A stretch of 64,000 nt of DNA from Streptomyces griseomycini (GTDB lineage: Bacteria > Actinomycetota > Actinomycetes > Streptomycetales > Streptomycetaceae): the NCBI RefSeq assembly GCF_014203535.1, contig NZ_JACHJI010000005.1, positions 248,001 through 312,000 of the forward strand. The letters are read 5' to 3'. Every line of letters starts with the position of its first letter. The stretch's first letter is position 1. Below the pieces are notes generated by a model. That model was not told where the DNA came from. It worked only from the letters and a program-made list of their open reading frames with translations, and ran no database searches. The position numbers and the translations under genes were made by a program. Of this stretch, positions 10,120 to 19,315 are shown one piece after another.

Positions 10120-10652
10120 TCAGCTGCGTGCGACAGGCAGGGGTGCCGGGGCGGATGCCCCCCGTCCGCCGCACTCCCGCCCCGAGGCACTTCTCGCGGG
10201 CGGGGCCGGCCCGGTGACCTCGACAGCGGCCGGGCGCAGCAGGTGCTCGCCGAGTCGGTAGCCGGGCCTGAGGATCTGCGAGCACACCAGGCGGTCCGAC
10301 GCGGAGGCGACACGGTGGGAGAGGGCGTCGTGGCAGGCGGGATCGAACGGGTCGCCCACCTCGCCGAACGAGGTGACGCCCAGCGAGCCGAGCTGCTCCT
10401 TGAGGCTGTCGGCGATGTCCTTGAGACCGGGCGTGGGCGGTTCGCCGGCGCACGTCCGGTCGACGGCGTCCAGCACGGGCAGCAGCGCCTTGAGCACGTT
10501 GACCACCGCGATCTCACGCACGGCCAGACGGTCCCGCCGCACCCGCTTGCGGTAGTTGTCGTACTCGGCCTTGACCCGCTGCAGGTCGGCGGTCCGCTCC
10601 TGAACCAGACGCCGCAGCTGTTCCAGCTCGGTGCTCTGCGGACCGCTCCCGG

Positions 10653-10656
<4 letters not shown>
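10120..10656 (-). CDS. grpE: GrpE nucleotide-exchange factor (paralogue)
   Basis: A 178-residue GrpE family protein, the exchange factor that releases ADP from DnaK. The N-terminal long coiled coil (TELEQLRRLVQERTADLQRV and KAEYDNYRKRVRRD) is followed by the beta domain with GDPFDPACHDALSHRV; canonical GrpE has FDPxxHEAV. The C-terminal ~30 residues are an unusual Ala/Pro/Gly/Arg-rich tail. Its ATG overlaps the stop of dnaK by 4 nt, so it is translationally coupled to this particular DnaK. The divergent sequence suggests a second, specialised set besides the housekeeping one. Confidence 0.88.
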
Positions 10657-12527
<1,871 letters not shown>

Positions 12528-12560
12528 CTGTCCTCCTCCTCGTCCTCACCTCGTTCCTCG

Positions 12561-12590
12561 TCTCACCGGGTCTCACCGGGTCTCACCGGC
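12561..12590. repeat. Three tandem 10-bp repeats
   Basis: TCTCACCGGG occurs three times in direct tandem (the last copy ends in C instead of G). The array covers the stop codon of the dnaJ-like gene and part of the dnaJ-dnaK intergenic stretch. It is probably slippage-derived. No regulatory role is evident. Confidence 0.8.
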
Positions 12591-12948
12591 CGGGGACCCA
12601 CCGGACCGGACTCGCACGCAACGGCGGCTCACGGGGGACCTCCCCCAGCACCACGACGTAAGCCCCCACGGGCCGCGCGGGCGCGGCGCGGGCAGGCCCC
12701 CGATCGGACGCCGACCCTGGCGTGCGCTCGCAGCGCTGGTCGTAGGCGGCCCGTAGGACCGGATCGCGGAGCGTCTCGTACGCCGCCCGCACCTCACCGA
12801 ACCGGGCGGCGGTGGCGGCGTCCACGCGGGTGTCGGGGCGCAGTTCCCGCACCCGGGCGCGGAAGGCCGAGGTGATCACCTCGGACGTCGCCGAGGACTG
12901 CACCCCCAGCACCGCGTACAGGTCCGATTCCGGTTCCCGCGTCGGCAC
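12583..12948 (-). CDS. Short J-domain protein lacking the HPD histidine
   Basis: A 121-residue protein whose first ~65 residues are a J-domain: DLYAVLGVQSSATSEVITSAF, then a helix, then FGEVRAAYETLRDPVLRAAYD. The catalytic loop reads RPD (residues 37-39) instead of HPD. That histidine is needed by classical J-proteins to stimulate Hsp70 ATPase, so the protein may have lost or altered the function. There is no Gly/Phe region, zinc finger or C-terminal peptide-binding domain; the remaining ~50 residues are Pro/Ala/Arg-rich. The GTG at 12948 is preceded by GGGGGGAGGTGG. It is the first gene of the dnaJ-like/dnaK/grpE operon. Confidence 0.8.
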   Translation of the reverse strand: MPTREPESDLYAVLGVQSSATSEVITSAFRARVRELRPDTRVDAATAARFGEVRAAYETLRDPVLRAAYDQRCERTPGSASDRGPARAAPARPVGAYVVVLGEVPREPPLRASPVRWVPGR

Positions 12949-13006
12949 GTCCGACCACCTCCCCCCATCCTGAGCTGATGCTTTTCCGATAAATTGCCCA
13001 CGTTCC

Positions 13007-13036
13007 GATATAAAACTTGAGTGTTGCCCTGTCAAG
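13007..13036 (-). promoter_or_regulatory. Promoter of the chaperone operon with overlapping HspR-type (HAIR) operator
   Basis: On the minus strand TTGACA (13035-13030), a 17-nt spacer and TATATC (13012-13007) form a near-consensus vegetative promoter. Overlapping its -35 is CTTGACA-N7-ACTCAAG (13036-13016). The HspR-associated inverted repeat is CTTGAGT-N7-ACTCAAG, so one half is perfect and the other matches 5 of 7. Repressor bound here would cover the -35 and spacer. The same variant recurs at 15253 and 15452. Confidence 0.8.
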
Positions 13037-13187
13037 GCTGGCGAGGTATAGGGGAGGTGTCCGCGGTACTCCGTGACTGCGGAACGCGGAGCGGTGCCGT
13101 GGGCGAAGGAGTTGAACCAGGGATCCGAGGCCGCCGACCGTGGGCGGCTCGCGCGGGCACCGGGAGGCAGAGAGCGGGGTGCGGAGC

Positions 13188-13772
13188 ATGGCGCTGTTCC
13201 TCGCGGCGCACCGGTACGACGGCCGGGCCGTGATCGAGATCAAGGACGGCCCGGACGGGGCCGTTGCCCGGGGGCTGTGTGACTTCGTGCCCTCCGCCAC
13301 CGCGCAGCACCGGCATCCGATCCGGGACCCGTCCGAACCGGCCCGTGCCGACGCCGACGGCCTCGACGCTCTGATGTCCGTGCGGACGCTGCTGGACCGG
13401 GGGAGGCTGCGCCTGGTACGCCCACGAGGACGGGCGCTGCTTCCGCCCCGCCCGTGTGTCCCTCTCCCGATGCGGCCCTGTCAGCGCCCCGAACCGTACC
13501 CGTACACCGGACGGGAGGTGCAATGCAGTGATCACCGAACTCGCTGTCGAACGTGTGGGGTTCACCTGCGGCTCGTGCTGGCACCGCTGGAGCGTCGACT
13601 ACGACGTGCAGCGCTACCGAGACGCTCTCGACGCCGAGTGGGAGGTCTTCTACCGCGACAACGCGGCCGTTTCCTCGCCGTACACGCTGCAGGGCGCGCC
13701 GCCCTGCGAGCACTGCGGCCGCCGCTGGGTCGGACGTCTGGTGGCGCGCCGGCCCGTGCCGCTGCCCGGTGA
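13188..13772 (+). CDS. Possible hypothetical protein, C-terminal part doubtful
   Basis: An ATG at 13188 opens a frame reading MALFLAAHRYDGRAVIEIKD then DGPDGAVARGLCDFVPSA. Third-position GC bias is strong until about 13430, after which codon use degrades and the frame overlaps the zinc-ribbon gene at 13528. Either the gene has lost its proper 3' end by frameshift or the frame is fortuitous. It is divergent from the chaperone operon. No family is recognised. Confidence 0.3.
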   Translation: MALFLAAHRYDGRAVIEIKDGPDGAVARGLCDFVPSATAQHRHPIRDPSEPARADADGLDALMSVRTLLDRGRLRLVRPRGRALLPPRPCVPLPMRPCQRPEPYPYTGREVQCSDHRTRCRTCGVHLRLVLAPLERRLRRAALPRRSRRRVGGLLPRQRGRFLAVHAAGRAALRALRPPLGRTSGGAPARAAAR

Positions 13773-13917
13773 CGCGGAGGCGCCGCGCAGCCGTGTCCCG
13801 GCCGAGGGCGCCGATCGCCCCGAGCGGCACGACGCGCCGATGCTGCACGCCGCCGGTCACCCGCAGCCGTCGTCCGGCACGCGAGCAGCCCAGCCGTCCA
13901 CGAAGCCCTCCGGGTGA
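13528..13917 (+). CDS. Zinc-ribbon-like hypothetical protein
   Basis: A 129-residue protein with two CxxC knuckles, GFTCGSCWHRWSVDYDVQRY near the N-terminus and PPCEHCGRRWVGRLVARRP about 50 residues later. Together they would bind one zinc ion. Similar proteins occur in Streptomyces as conserved hypotheticals; the C-terminal ~50 residues are low-complexity. The GTG start has GGGAGG about 10 nt upstream. The neighbourhood (chaperones, Hsp20) hints at a stress role, which is only inference. Confidence 0.7.
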   Translation: MITELAVERVGFTCGSCWHRWSVDYDVQRYRDALDAEWEVFYRDNAAVSSPYTLQGAPPCEHCGRRWVGRLVARRPVPLPGDAEAPRSRVPAEGADRPERHDAPMLHAAGHPQPSSGTRAAQPSTKPSG

Positions 13918-14126
13918 CCCGGGCGGAGCGCGCCCGCCCCTTGAAGGCGGGTGCGCACCGTCCGCCGGGGACTTCGGCGCGCCGACCTCCAGGACGCTGC
14001 GGCGGAACCCTGCGGACGGAGGGCGGGCGTCACGATCGACTGTCAGGTGTGAGCTGCGGCATTGCCGGTTCGTGCGGTCGGCCTCCACGATGACCGGATC
14101 AGGGACGTCGAGGAAGGCAGCTCCTC

Positions 14127-14279
14127 ATGGGTGATCATGTGCACGTGCGGCTCAGCCAGGGGTTGAGCGTGTCGGCCGACGGCGAGCTGATCGAGCACTC
14201 CCGCTGTCGGTGCGGGGCCACCTTCACCAAGGTGTTCGAGGCCGACGGCGGGGAGCCGGAACGCCGACCGGGGTCCTGA
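14127..14279 (+). CDS. Small acidic protein (50 aa) with CRC motif
   Basis: Not recognised, but well supported. GAGGAAGG sits 9 nt before ATG 14127, and the 50-codon frame has strict high-GC third positions. It reads MGDHVHVRLSQGLSVSADGE, then HSRCRCGATFTKVFEAD. The two cysteines in CRCG could be half a metal site. There is no membrane helix. It lies between the zinc-ribbon gene and hsp20 in the stress island. Confidence 0.55.
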   Translation: MGDHVHVRLSQGLSVSADGELIEHSRCRCGATFTKVFEADGGEPERRPGS

Positions 14280-14759
14280 TGCCGGCCCCACCGCCGTGCG
14301 GTCGGTGTGCAGGTCGGTCGCCGCGACTGGTGTGTTCGGACACCCCGGACCGGGCAGCGGTCGTGGCTCGGTCGAGGGCTTGGCGTCCGCGTTAGCCGTG
14401 GGTGGCCTGGCGCACGGCTTCCTCGGTGCCCCGGTCGGAGCCGGGAGCGCCGGCCGGCAGATGCCGGGCACCCAGCTCTTCGCTCTTGTCGGCGGCAGCG
14501 ACGCCGCGGGTCCCGAGCGCCGGCTCCCGGGCGCGCTCCGACAGCAGGCTGCCGATGCCGACTGTTGCACCCCTTTCCTGGTCACGCCGCCGTCAGGCTG
14601 CGTCGCAGCCGCGCACACTGCCCACCCCGCCCCACCTGCCGCAGGCGGACGAGGGACCGGTGGATGTGCAGCGGCCGGCGCGCCCCCGGAAGCCAGGGAC
14701 GGCGTCGGGGCCTCGGGCCGATGCCCGAGACCCCGGAGAAAGGGGGTAGCGCTGTAGCG
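14280..14759. other. Intergenic stretch with a possible minus-strand gene remnant
   Basis: No confident gene. On the minus strand a frame ending in TAA at 14392 reads SLLSERAREPALGTRGVAAA, then DKSEELGARHLP and DRGTEEAVRQATHG, with good codon bias from about 14562 down. It has no convincing start codon, since the only nearby GTG with a purine-rich leader is in another frame. It may be a frameshifted small gene. Confidence 0.3.
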
Positions 14760-15182
14760 TCAGCTGCCCAGTTCCTTGCGATCGCTGCCGCCGCTGATGG
14801 CGATCTTGCGTGGCTTGGCCTGCTCGGCGACCGGGATCCGCAGCTTCAGCACACCGGCCTCGTAGGAGGCCTCGATCTTCTCGGTGTCGAGGGTCTCGCC
14901 GAGGAACAGCTGTCGGCTGAACGTCCCCGCGGGCCGCTCGGTGACCACCGTCTCGGTGTTCTCGCCGTGCGCCGGCTTGCGTTCGGCCTTCACGGTCAGG
15001 ACGTTGCGCTCGACGTGGAGGTCGATGGACTCAGGCTCCACGCCCGGCAGGTCCAGCTCCACGAAGAACGTCTCACCCTCGCGCCAGGCGTCCAGCGGCA
15101 TGCCCGCCGGGTGCGCGGCCGTGCCCCAGACCCGCTCGACGAGCCGGTCAAGCTCACGGAAGGGATCCGTCCGCATCAGCAC
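14760..15182 (-). CDS. Hsp20/alpha-crystallin small heat-shock protein
   Basis: A 140-residue ATP-independent holdase. The alpha-crystallin domain spans roughly residues 32-128, with the family hallmark AGVLKLRIPVAEQAKPRKI near the C-terminus and the ERPAGTFSRQLFL strand in the middle. The short N-terminal arm is MLMRTDPFRELDRLVERVWG. GTG 15182 has GGAGGG 7 nt upstream; ATG 15176 is possible. It is divergent from a second hsp20 of the same length, with HAIR-like operators in between. Induction by heat or misfolding is expected. Confidence 0.93.
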   Translation of the reverse strand: MLMRTDPFRELDRLVERVWGTAAHPAGMPLDAWREGETFFVELDLPGVEPESIDLHVERNVLTVKAERKPAHGENTETVVTERPAGTFSRQLFLGETLDTEKIEASYEAGVLKLRIPVAEQAKPRKIAISGGSDRKELGS

Positions 15183-15231
15183 CTGTCATCCCTCCTTCAG
15201 GGTCGTTCCCGCGTCCGTTCGCTCTACTTCT

Positions 15232-15273
15232 GATGTACCACTACGCCGTAAAGTTGACAACTGTCGACTCAAC
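15232..15273 (-). promoter_or_regulatory. Promoter of the leftward hsp20 with HAIR-like operator
   Basis: Minus strand: TTGTCA (15260-15255), a 17-nt spacer and TACATC (15237-15232), about 50 nt from the hsp20 start. The inverted repeat GTTGACA-N7-ACTCAAC (15253-15273, plus-strand reading) overlaps the -35. AAAGTTGA/TCAACTTT at the outer ends extends the symmetry to 27 bp. Its core is the same TTGACA-N7-ACTCAA as in front of the dnaK operon. Confidence 0.75.
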
Positions 15274-15451
15274 TTTTTCGAGGCAATCGGCGATGGCCTG
15301 CCGCAGCCGGACCGCGTCGGCCTCCGGACCGGAGGTGGACACCGCCCGGCGGGCTCCGTCTCTTCCGTCACCAGCAGCCCCTTCCGGCCTTCCGTGCGCC
15401 GACGACCCGGACCGCCCCGGACGGCCGAATTCTCACTGTGCGTAAGAGGGT

Positions 15452-15517
15452 ATTGAGTCTCCTGCTGTCAACTTCGTGCAGTCGCAGCTTGTCAGTAATC
15501 CTTCGGTCGGCTATATG
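15452..15517 (+). promoter_or_regulatory. HAIR-like operator and promoter of the rightward hsp20
   Basis: ATTGAGT-N7-TGTCAAC (15452-15472) is the third copy of the TTGAGT-N7-TGTCAA element. Downstream, TTGTCA (15489-15494), a 17-nt spacer and TATATG (15512-15517) give a promoter closely resembling those of the other two chaperone units. Here the operator sits 16 nt upstream of the -35 rather than on it. Confidence 0.7.
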
Positions 15518-15584
15518 GATAGGCGTACTCGATCGTCGGGCCGCGGTCACCTGCGGCCTGCTTTCAGGGAGGGAGAAGTTGGAC

Positions 15585-16007
15585 ATGCTTGCGCGTACGG
15601 GCGTTCTGGGCGATCTCGACCGGCTCACGCATCAGCTCACGCATGCCGACGCCTCGGTCGGCACCGTCATCCCGGCAGACGCCTGGCGCGACGACACCGC
15701 GCTCTACCTGCAGTTCGACCTGCCGGGTATGGACCGTTCCAGCATCGAGCTGACCACAGAGCGCCGCACGCTGACCCTGACCGCCGAACGGCCCTCCCCG
15801 ATCCCGGCCGACGCCCGTCCCGTCCTCACCGAGCGGCCCACCGGCAGGTTCACCCGCCGCCTGGTCCTGTCCGACGCTCTGGACACGGCTGCCGCCGAGG
15901 CGGCCTACGACAACGGCGTCCTCACGCTGCGCATTCCGCTGGCCGCACACGCCAAGCCCCGAAGGATCGCCATATCCGGCGGCGCACCCAAGCAGCTGAC
16001 CTCCTGA
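15585..16007 (+). CDS. Hsp20/alpha-crystallin small heat-shock protein, second copy
   Basis: A 140-residue small heat-shock protein and paralogue of the neighbouring leftward hsp20, sharing domain layout and the C-terminal signature NGVLTLRIPLAAHAKPRRI. The N-terminal arm is MLARTGVLGDLDRLTHQLTH, and ERPTGRFTRRLVL is the equivalent central strand. ATG 15585 follows GGGAGGGAGA at about 8 nt; TTG 15579 is an alternative. It is probably co-transcribed with the 62-residue membrane protein 46 nt downstream. The pair likely arose by inverted duplication. Confidence 0.93.
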   Translation: MLARTGVLGDLDRLTHQLTHADASVGTVIPADAWRDDTALYLQFDLPGMDRSSIELTTERRTLTLTAERPSPIPADARPVLTERPTGRFTRRLVLSDALDTAAAEAAYDNGVLTLRIPLAAHAKPRRIAISGGAPKQLTS

Positions 16008-16053
16008 GCCCCGCCTGCCCGTCCGTCCCGTCGCACCGAAGGAGGCCCGAACC

Positions 16054-16242
16054 ATGGGCGCCCTACTGTGGCTGCTCATACCCCTCTTCGCCGGTATCAC
16101 CGCCAGCGCCTGGGCCTGGCGCACCGGACGCCGCAACCCCAGTCCGCCTGACCACGACACCTGGGAAGACCTCGACCGTTACCAGCGACTGCGCACCGTC
16201 CTGAGCACCAACGAGCACGCCAGGACGGCTTGGACGAGGTGA
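16054..16242 (+). CDS. Small single-span membrane protein (62 aa)
   Basis: One N-terminal hydrophobic segment (MGALLWLLIPLFAGITASAW, residues 1-20) is followed by a positively charged turn WRTGRR and a polar cytoplasmic tail with WEDLDRYQRLRTVL. Inside-positive topology puts the tail in the cytoplasm. GAAGGAGG lies 8 nt before the ATG. It follows hsp20 at 46 nt and is probably in the same transcript, so a membrane-stress role is possible but unproven. Confidence 0.75.
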   Translation: MGALLWLLIPLFAGITASAWAWRTGRRNPSPPDHDTWEDLDRYQRLRTVLSTNEHARTAWTR

Positions 16243-16571
16243 TCTCGGGGCGGCCGGATGAGAGGCGTGCGCACCGCGGGCGCCTCTCCGCGGTCGAGGC
16301 TGCCGCACCTCCGCCGCGCCACGGGAAGGCGGCTGCCCGCTTGCCGCGGCTCGGCACGAGCGGCGTTCTCACCAGGGCCCCCCGGCGCTCATGCGCGCAC
16401 CCTGACCGGCTGACCGCAGCGGACAGGAGCGCCCCCCGGGCTGCCCGGAGGGCGGTCGCCGGCGCCGAGACGGTGCCGGCGAAACGCGCGGGCCCTTCGA
16501 CGTCCCCGGCGGACGCCGGCCGGCCAGGGACCGGTGGGGAGCGGTGCGGGTGGGGAGGTCAGAGTGACGTC
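16243..16571. other. No gene recognised
   Basis: GC-rich stretch between the small membrane protein and the pyrF-like remnant. Frames are open by composition only. I see no start with a ribosome-binding site, no motif and no hairpin worth calling. Confidence 0.5.
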
Positions 16572-16860
16572 GTGGATCCAACCGGCCAGATCGTCGTCGC
16601 CTTGGACGGCAGGAGATCTCGGCGTCTCCATGGTGACCGTGCACAGCATGGGGGCACCGGCATCATGGCTGCTGCCGTCGATGCGGCCGGCGACTTCCCG
16701 GAGCTTCGCGTCCTCGCTCTGCCCGGTGACTCCCCTGTCGAGCACGCCCGTCCCGGCACACCACGGGCCGCCATTGCCGCGGGCGCCTCACATGTCGTCG
16801 TAGGGCGGAAGGTCACACGCGCCGTGGACCCGGCGTCCGCGTTCCGCCTCGTCCGCGGCG
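16572..16860 (+). pseudogene. Orotidine-5'-phosphate decarboxylase (OMPDC/HUMPS family) remnant
   Basis: Three collinear fragments of an OMP decarboxylase-like barrel are readable. TGQIVVALD is the first beta strand. DLGVSMVTVHSMGAPA comes next in the +1 frame (intact relatives: GVSMVTVHAxGGPAM). Back in the first frame, IMAAAVDAAGDFPELRVLAL is followed by HARPGTPRAAIAAGASHVVV and GRKVTRAVDPASAFRLV, the terminal phosphate-binding loop. The DxKxxDI catalytic block and most middle strands are deleted, and at least one frameshift is present. No active enzyme is possible. Confidence 0.75.
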
Positions 16861-17180
16861 GCCTGCGGTGCGGTGGCGGAGTCCGCCGCCCACGGTCGGC
16901 CAGGCTGCGGCGGCAGGTCACCGGCAGGCGGTCGGGCTCGCCCCGCCCTGCCCGGCAGGAACCTGCGGCGGGCCGGACACCCGGTCCGTGAGGCGTTCCA
17001 GCACCCGGTCGATACGGTCGAGCCCGGCGTCGCGTCCGGGCCCGCGTCACTCCTTCCGGGGCCTGACGTGCCGGAAGGTGATGCCGCGGCGCAGGAACGG
17101 GCGGTGAGCCCTGACCAGGAGTCGGCGCCCGGAGCACGACGGCGCCCCGTCCGGCAGGCTGGGCGCGGCCGCGTTCCCGA
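16861..17180. other. No gene recognised
   Basis: Between the OMPDC remnant and the 3' end of the methyltransferase. A minus-strand frame ending at 17047 finishes with LRRGITFRHVRPRKE, which looks like a protein C-terminus, but I cannot assign or extend it. Confidence 0.4.
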
Positions 17181-17843
17181 TCAGGCAGCCCCTGCCCGGA
17201 CTTTGCGGGCGAGCAGGTGGATCTCCTTGAACTGCCGCCGGTCGGTGGGCTGAGGCTCGCGAACCATCCGGGCCACCTCGACCAACCCGGCCGTGCGCAA
17301 CAGCGCGGCGAGGTGATCCGGCGACCAGCGATAGGCCGGCGCGACCGCGTGATCGAAGACCTGCGTCGGGTGAGACGGACCGTCGCTGGCCGAAAAGCCG
17401 ACCAGGAGGTGGCCGCCGGGCGCCAGCACACGGTGGAACTCCGCCAAGGTGGCGGGGAGTTCCCGCGGCGGAGTGTGGATGACGGACCAACGGGAGAGCA
17501 CGCCTCCCAGCACGCCGTCAGCGATGTCCAGCGCGGCCATCGAGCCCACGTCGAACCGCAGGTCCGGGTAGGCCTCCCGAGCCGACCCGACCATCGCAGG
17601 AGAGGCGTCGACGCCGAACGCCGCCAGCCCCAGCTCATTCAGGTGAGCGGTGACATGACCGGGTCCGCACCCCAGGTCTGCGACCTGACCGTTCCCGCTC
17701 GCGCTGACGACCTCGGCGAAGGCGCTCAGAACCGCGCGGTCCAAAGGCCTGTCGCGCAGCTCGTCGCGGAACAGCTGCGCGTACACGGAGGCGGCAGCGT
17801 CGTAGGCCTCGCGGGTGGCGCTGAGGGCGTCGTGTTCGCTCAT
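17181..17843 (-). CDS. Class I SAM-dependent methyltransferase
   Basis: A 220-residue methyltransferase. Motif I VADLGCGPGHVTAHL lies near residues 53-67, GVDASPAMVGSAREAYPDL follows with the acidic residue that binds the SAM ribose, and LAPGGHLLVGFSAS is post-motif III. The substrate is unknown. The ATG at 17843 is preceded at 7 nt by TACGGT, a -10-like box, so a leaderless mRNA is likely. It is monocistronic, with a gene-poor 277-nt stretch upstream. Confidence 0.9.
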   Translation of the reverse strand: MSEHDALSATREAYDAAASVYAQLFRDELRDRPLDRAVLSAFAEVVSASGNGQVADLGCGPGHVTAHLNELGLAAFGVDASPAMVGSAREAYPDLRFDVGSMAALDIADGVLGGVLSRWSVIHTPPRELPATLAEFHRVLAPGGHLLVGFSASDGPSHPTQVFDHAVAPAYRWSPDHLAALLRTAGLVEVARMVREPQPTDRRQFKEIHLLARKVRAGAA

Positions 17844-18120
17844 GCCCACGACCGTAGTCCCTGACACCGAGGCGAGCCAGAAGATCACGATCTTCCCTGC
17901 CGCCCGTTCGACCGGGCCACCGGTCATCTCGCCGGGACGCGCGGGCAAGGCCGGCGCCCGGCCCGGGGCGGGCACGTCCGGTGCCGGCGGATCCCGGTGA
18001 GGACCACGTCGGGTGACGTGCCGGCCGCCGGCGGCAGGGGCCCCAGGGACGCGGGCGCCCCGCATCGCCGACAGCACGTCGCTGCCGTCGTCCCCCGGCC
18101 GCACCGGGGACACAGAGCCG

Positions 18121-18501
18121 TCAGAGCGGGTTGAGGCGGGACCTGAGCAGACAGAACTCATTGCCCTCGGGGTCGGCGAGAACATGCCACTGCTCCTCGC
18201 CGGTCTGGCCGACGTCGGCCGGGCGCGCCCCGAGCTTCAACAGGCGCTCGAGCTCGGCGTCCTGATCGCGGTCGGTGGCGTTGACGTCGATGTGCAGCCG
18301 GGACTTCCCCGGCTCCGGCTCGTCCCTGCGGCTGAGGACGATCGTCGGCTGCGGGCCGCCGAACCCTTCACGCGGCCCGATCTCGATGCAGTCGCCCCCT
18401 TCGCGATCGAGCACCACGAAGTCCAGGACCTCGCACCAGAACCGCGCCAGCACCTCGGGGTCGCGGCAACCGAGCACGAGCTCACTGATACGACATGCCA
18501 T
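18121..18501 (-). CDS. VOC/glyoxalase-like protein
   Basis: A 126-residue vicinal-oxygen-chelate protein of the CDPEVLARFW subgroup. It opens with ISELVLGCRDPEVLARFWCE, and its second half has LHIDVNATDRDQDAELERLL and ends VLADPEGNEFCLLR. Members of this subgroup are mostly uncharacterised. TAGGTT lies 6 nt upstream of ATG 18501 and no Shine-Dalgarno is present, which suggests leaderless translation. It is monocistronic. Confidence 0.88.
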   Translation of the reverse strand: MACRISELVLGCRDPEVLARFWCEVLDFVVLDREGGDCIEIGPREGFGGPQPTIVLSRRDEPEPGKSRLHIDVNATDRDQDAELERLLKLGARPADVGQTGEEQWHVLADPEGNEFCLLRSRLNPL

Positions 18502-18784
18502 CGACGAAACCTACTCTCCGCGCGAGAACCGCCGGGGCGGCCGCGCGTGGGACTCTCGGGCTGCCCGCAGTGGGAACGTGATCGAGACCGTACCGGGCGA
18601 GGCGAGCAGGCGTGAAGGGTTCTTCGAGGCCCTGTTCTCGCCCGGCCGGGCCGACGGCCGAGGACCGTGGGTCCGCAGGCCGCGCAGTGGTGCAGCCGAG
18701 TTCTGGCCCCGGTGCCACCTCTCGATCCGGTCGATCACCCCGCGGGCGTCGCGTTCGGGTGGGAGCGGAGGCGGTGAGACCGCA

Positions 18785-19186
18785 TCACGCGACGGCGGCC
18801 CCCTCGAGCTCGACCATCAGGGTGGGGAGCGCCAGCCGCGTCACCCCGAGCATCGTGGTGGTCGGTGCCACCCCGGCGGCGCCCAACCGCGACGCCAGCA
18901 CGCCGTAGTGCTGGAAGAGCAGATCGACGTCGGTGGTGTAGACGTTGAGGCGGACGAGATCCACGAGGGACATGCCGGCCTCGTCGAGAACGGCCTCCAG
19001 GTTGTCGACACTCAGCGCCAACTGCGCCGCCATGTCACCGGCGTGCCGGGGCTTGCCGTCGCGGCTCATCGCGGTCTGTCCGGCGCAGTACAGGGTCCGG
19101 GTGTGCCCGGAGACGATCTCACCCTGGCTGTAGCCCATCTCCACCGACCACGTCCACGGATTGACCGCCGTTCGCTCCACAGCCAC
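18785..19186 (-). CDS. RidA/YjgF-family protein
   Basis: A 133-residue RidA-fold protein (enamine/imine deaminase family). It reads PWTWSVEMGYSQGEIVSGHT, LYCAGQTAMSRDGKP, DNLEAVLDEAGMSLVDLVRL and NVYTTDVDLLFQHY. The arginine in the usual C-terminal IEI/R-loop is not obvious, so this may be a divergent subgroup. GTG 19186 has GGAGC 5 nt upstream; GTG 19180 is an alternative. It is divergent from the WYL regulator, which probably controls it from the 129-nt shared intergenic region. Confidence 0.85.
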   Translation of the reverse strand: MAVERTAVNPWTWSVEMGYSQGEIVSGHTRTLYCAGQTAMSRDGKPRHAGDMAAQLALSVDNLEAVLDEAGMSLVDLVRLNVYTTDVDLLFQHYGVLASRLGAAGVAPTTTMLGVTRLALPTLMVELEGAAVA

Positions 19187-19315
19187 ATCAGCTCCATTCG
19201 ATTCGACGACAGCACGTACGTCCAGCGGCCCGGTGGCCGCCCTCTTCGACGTCGTGTGGAAAGCCTCCCAACGAACCACGACATCCTGTGTCACGTATTT
19301 CGGTAGGGTTTTCGC

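Noticed and set aside
12561..12590. Tandem 10-bp repeat considered as a CRISPR or operator array
   Set aside because: Units are contiguous with no spacers and lie at a gene end; simple slippage is sufficient.
15183..15190. Possible RheA operator (TGTCATC half-site) before hsp20
   Set aside because: Only one half-site is present and it overlaps the Shine-Dalgarno region. The HAIR-like repeat explains the control better.
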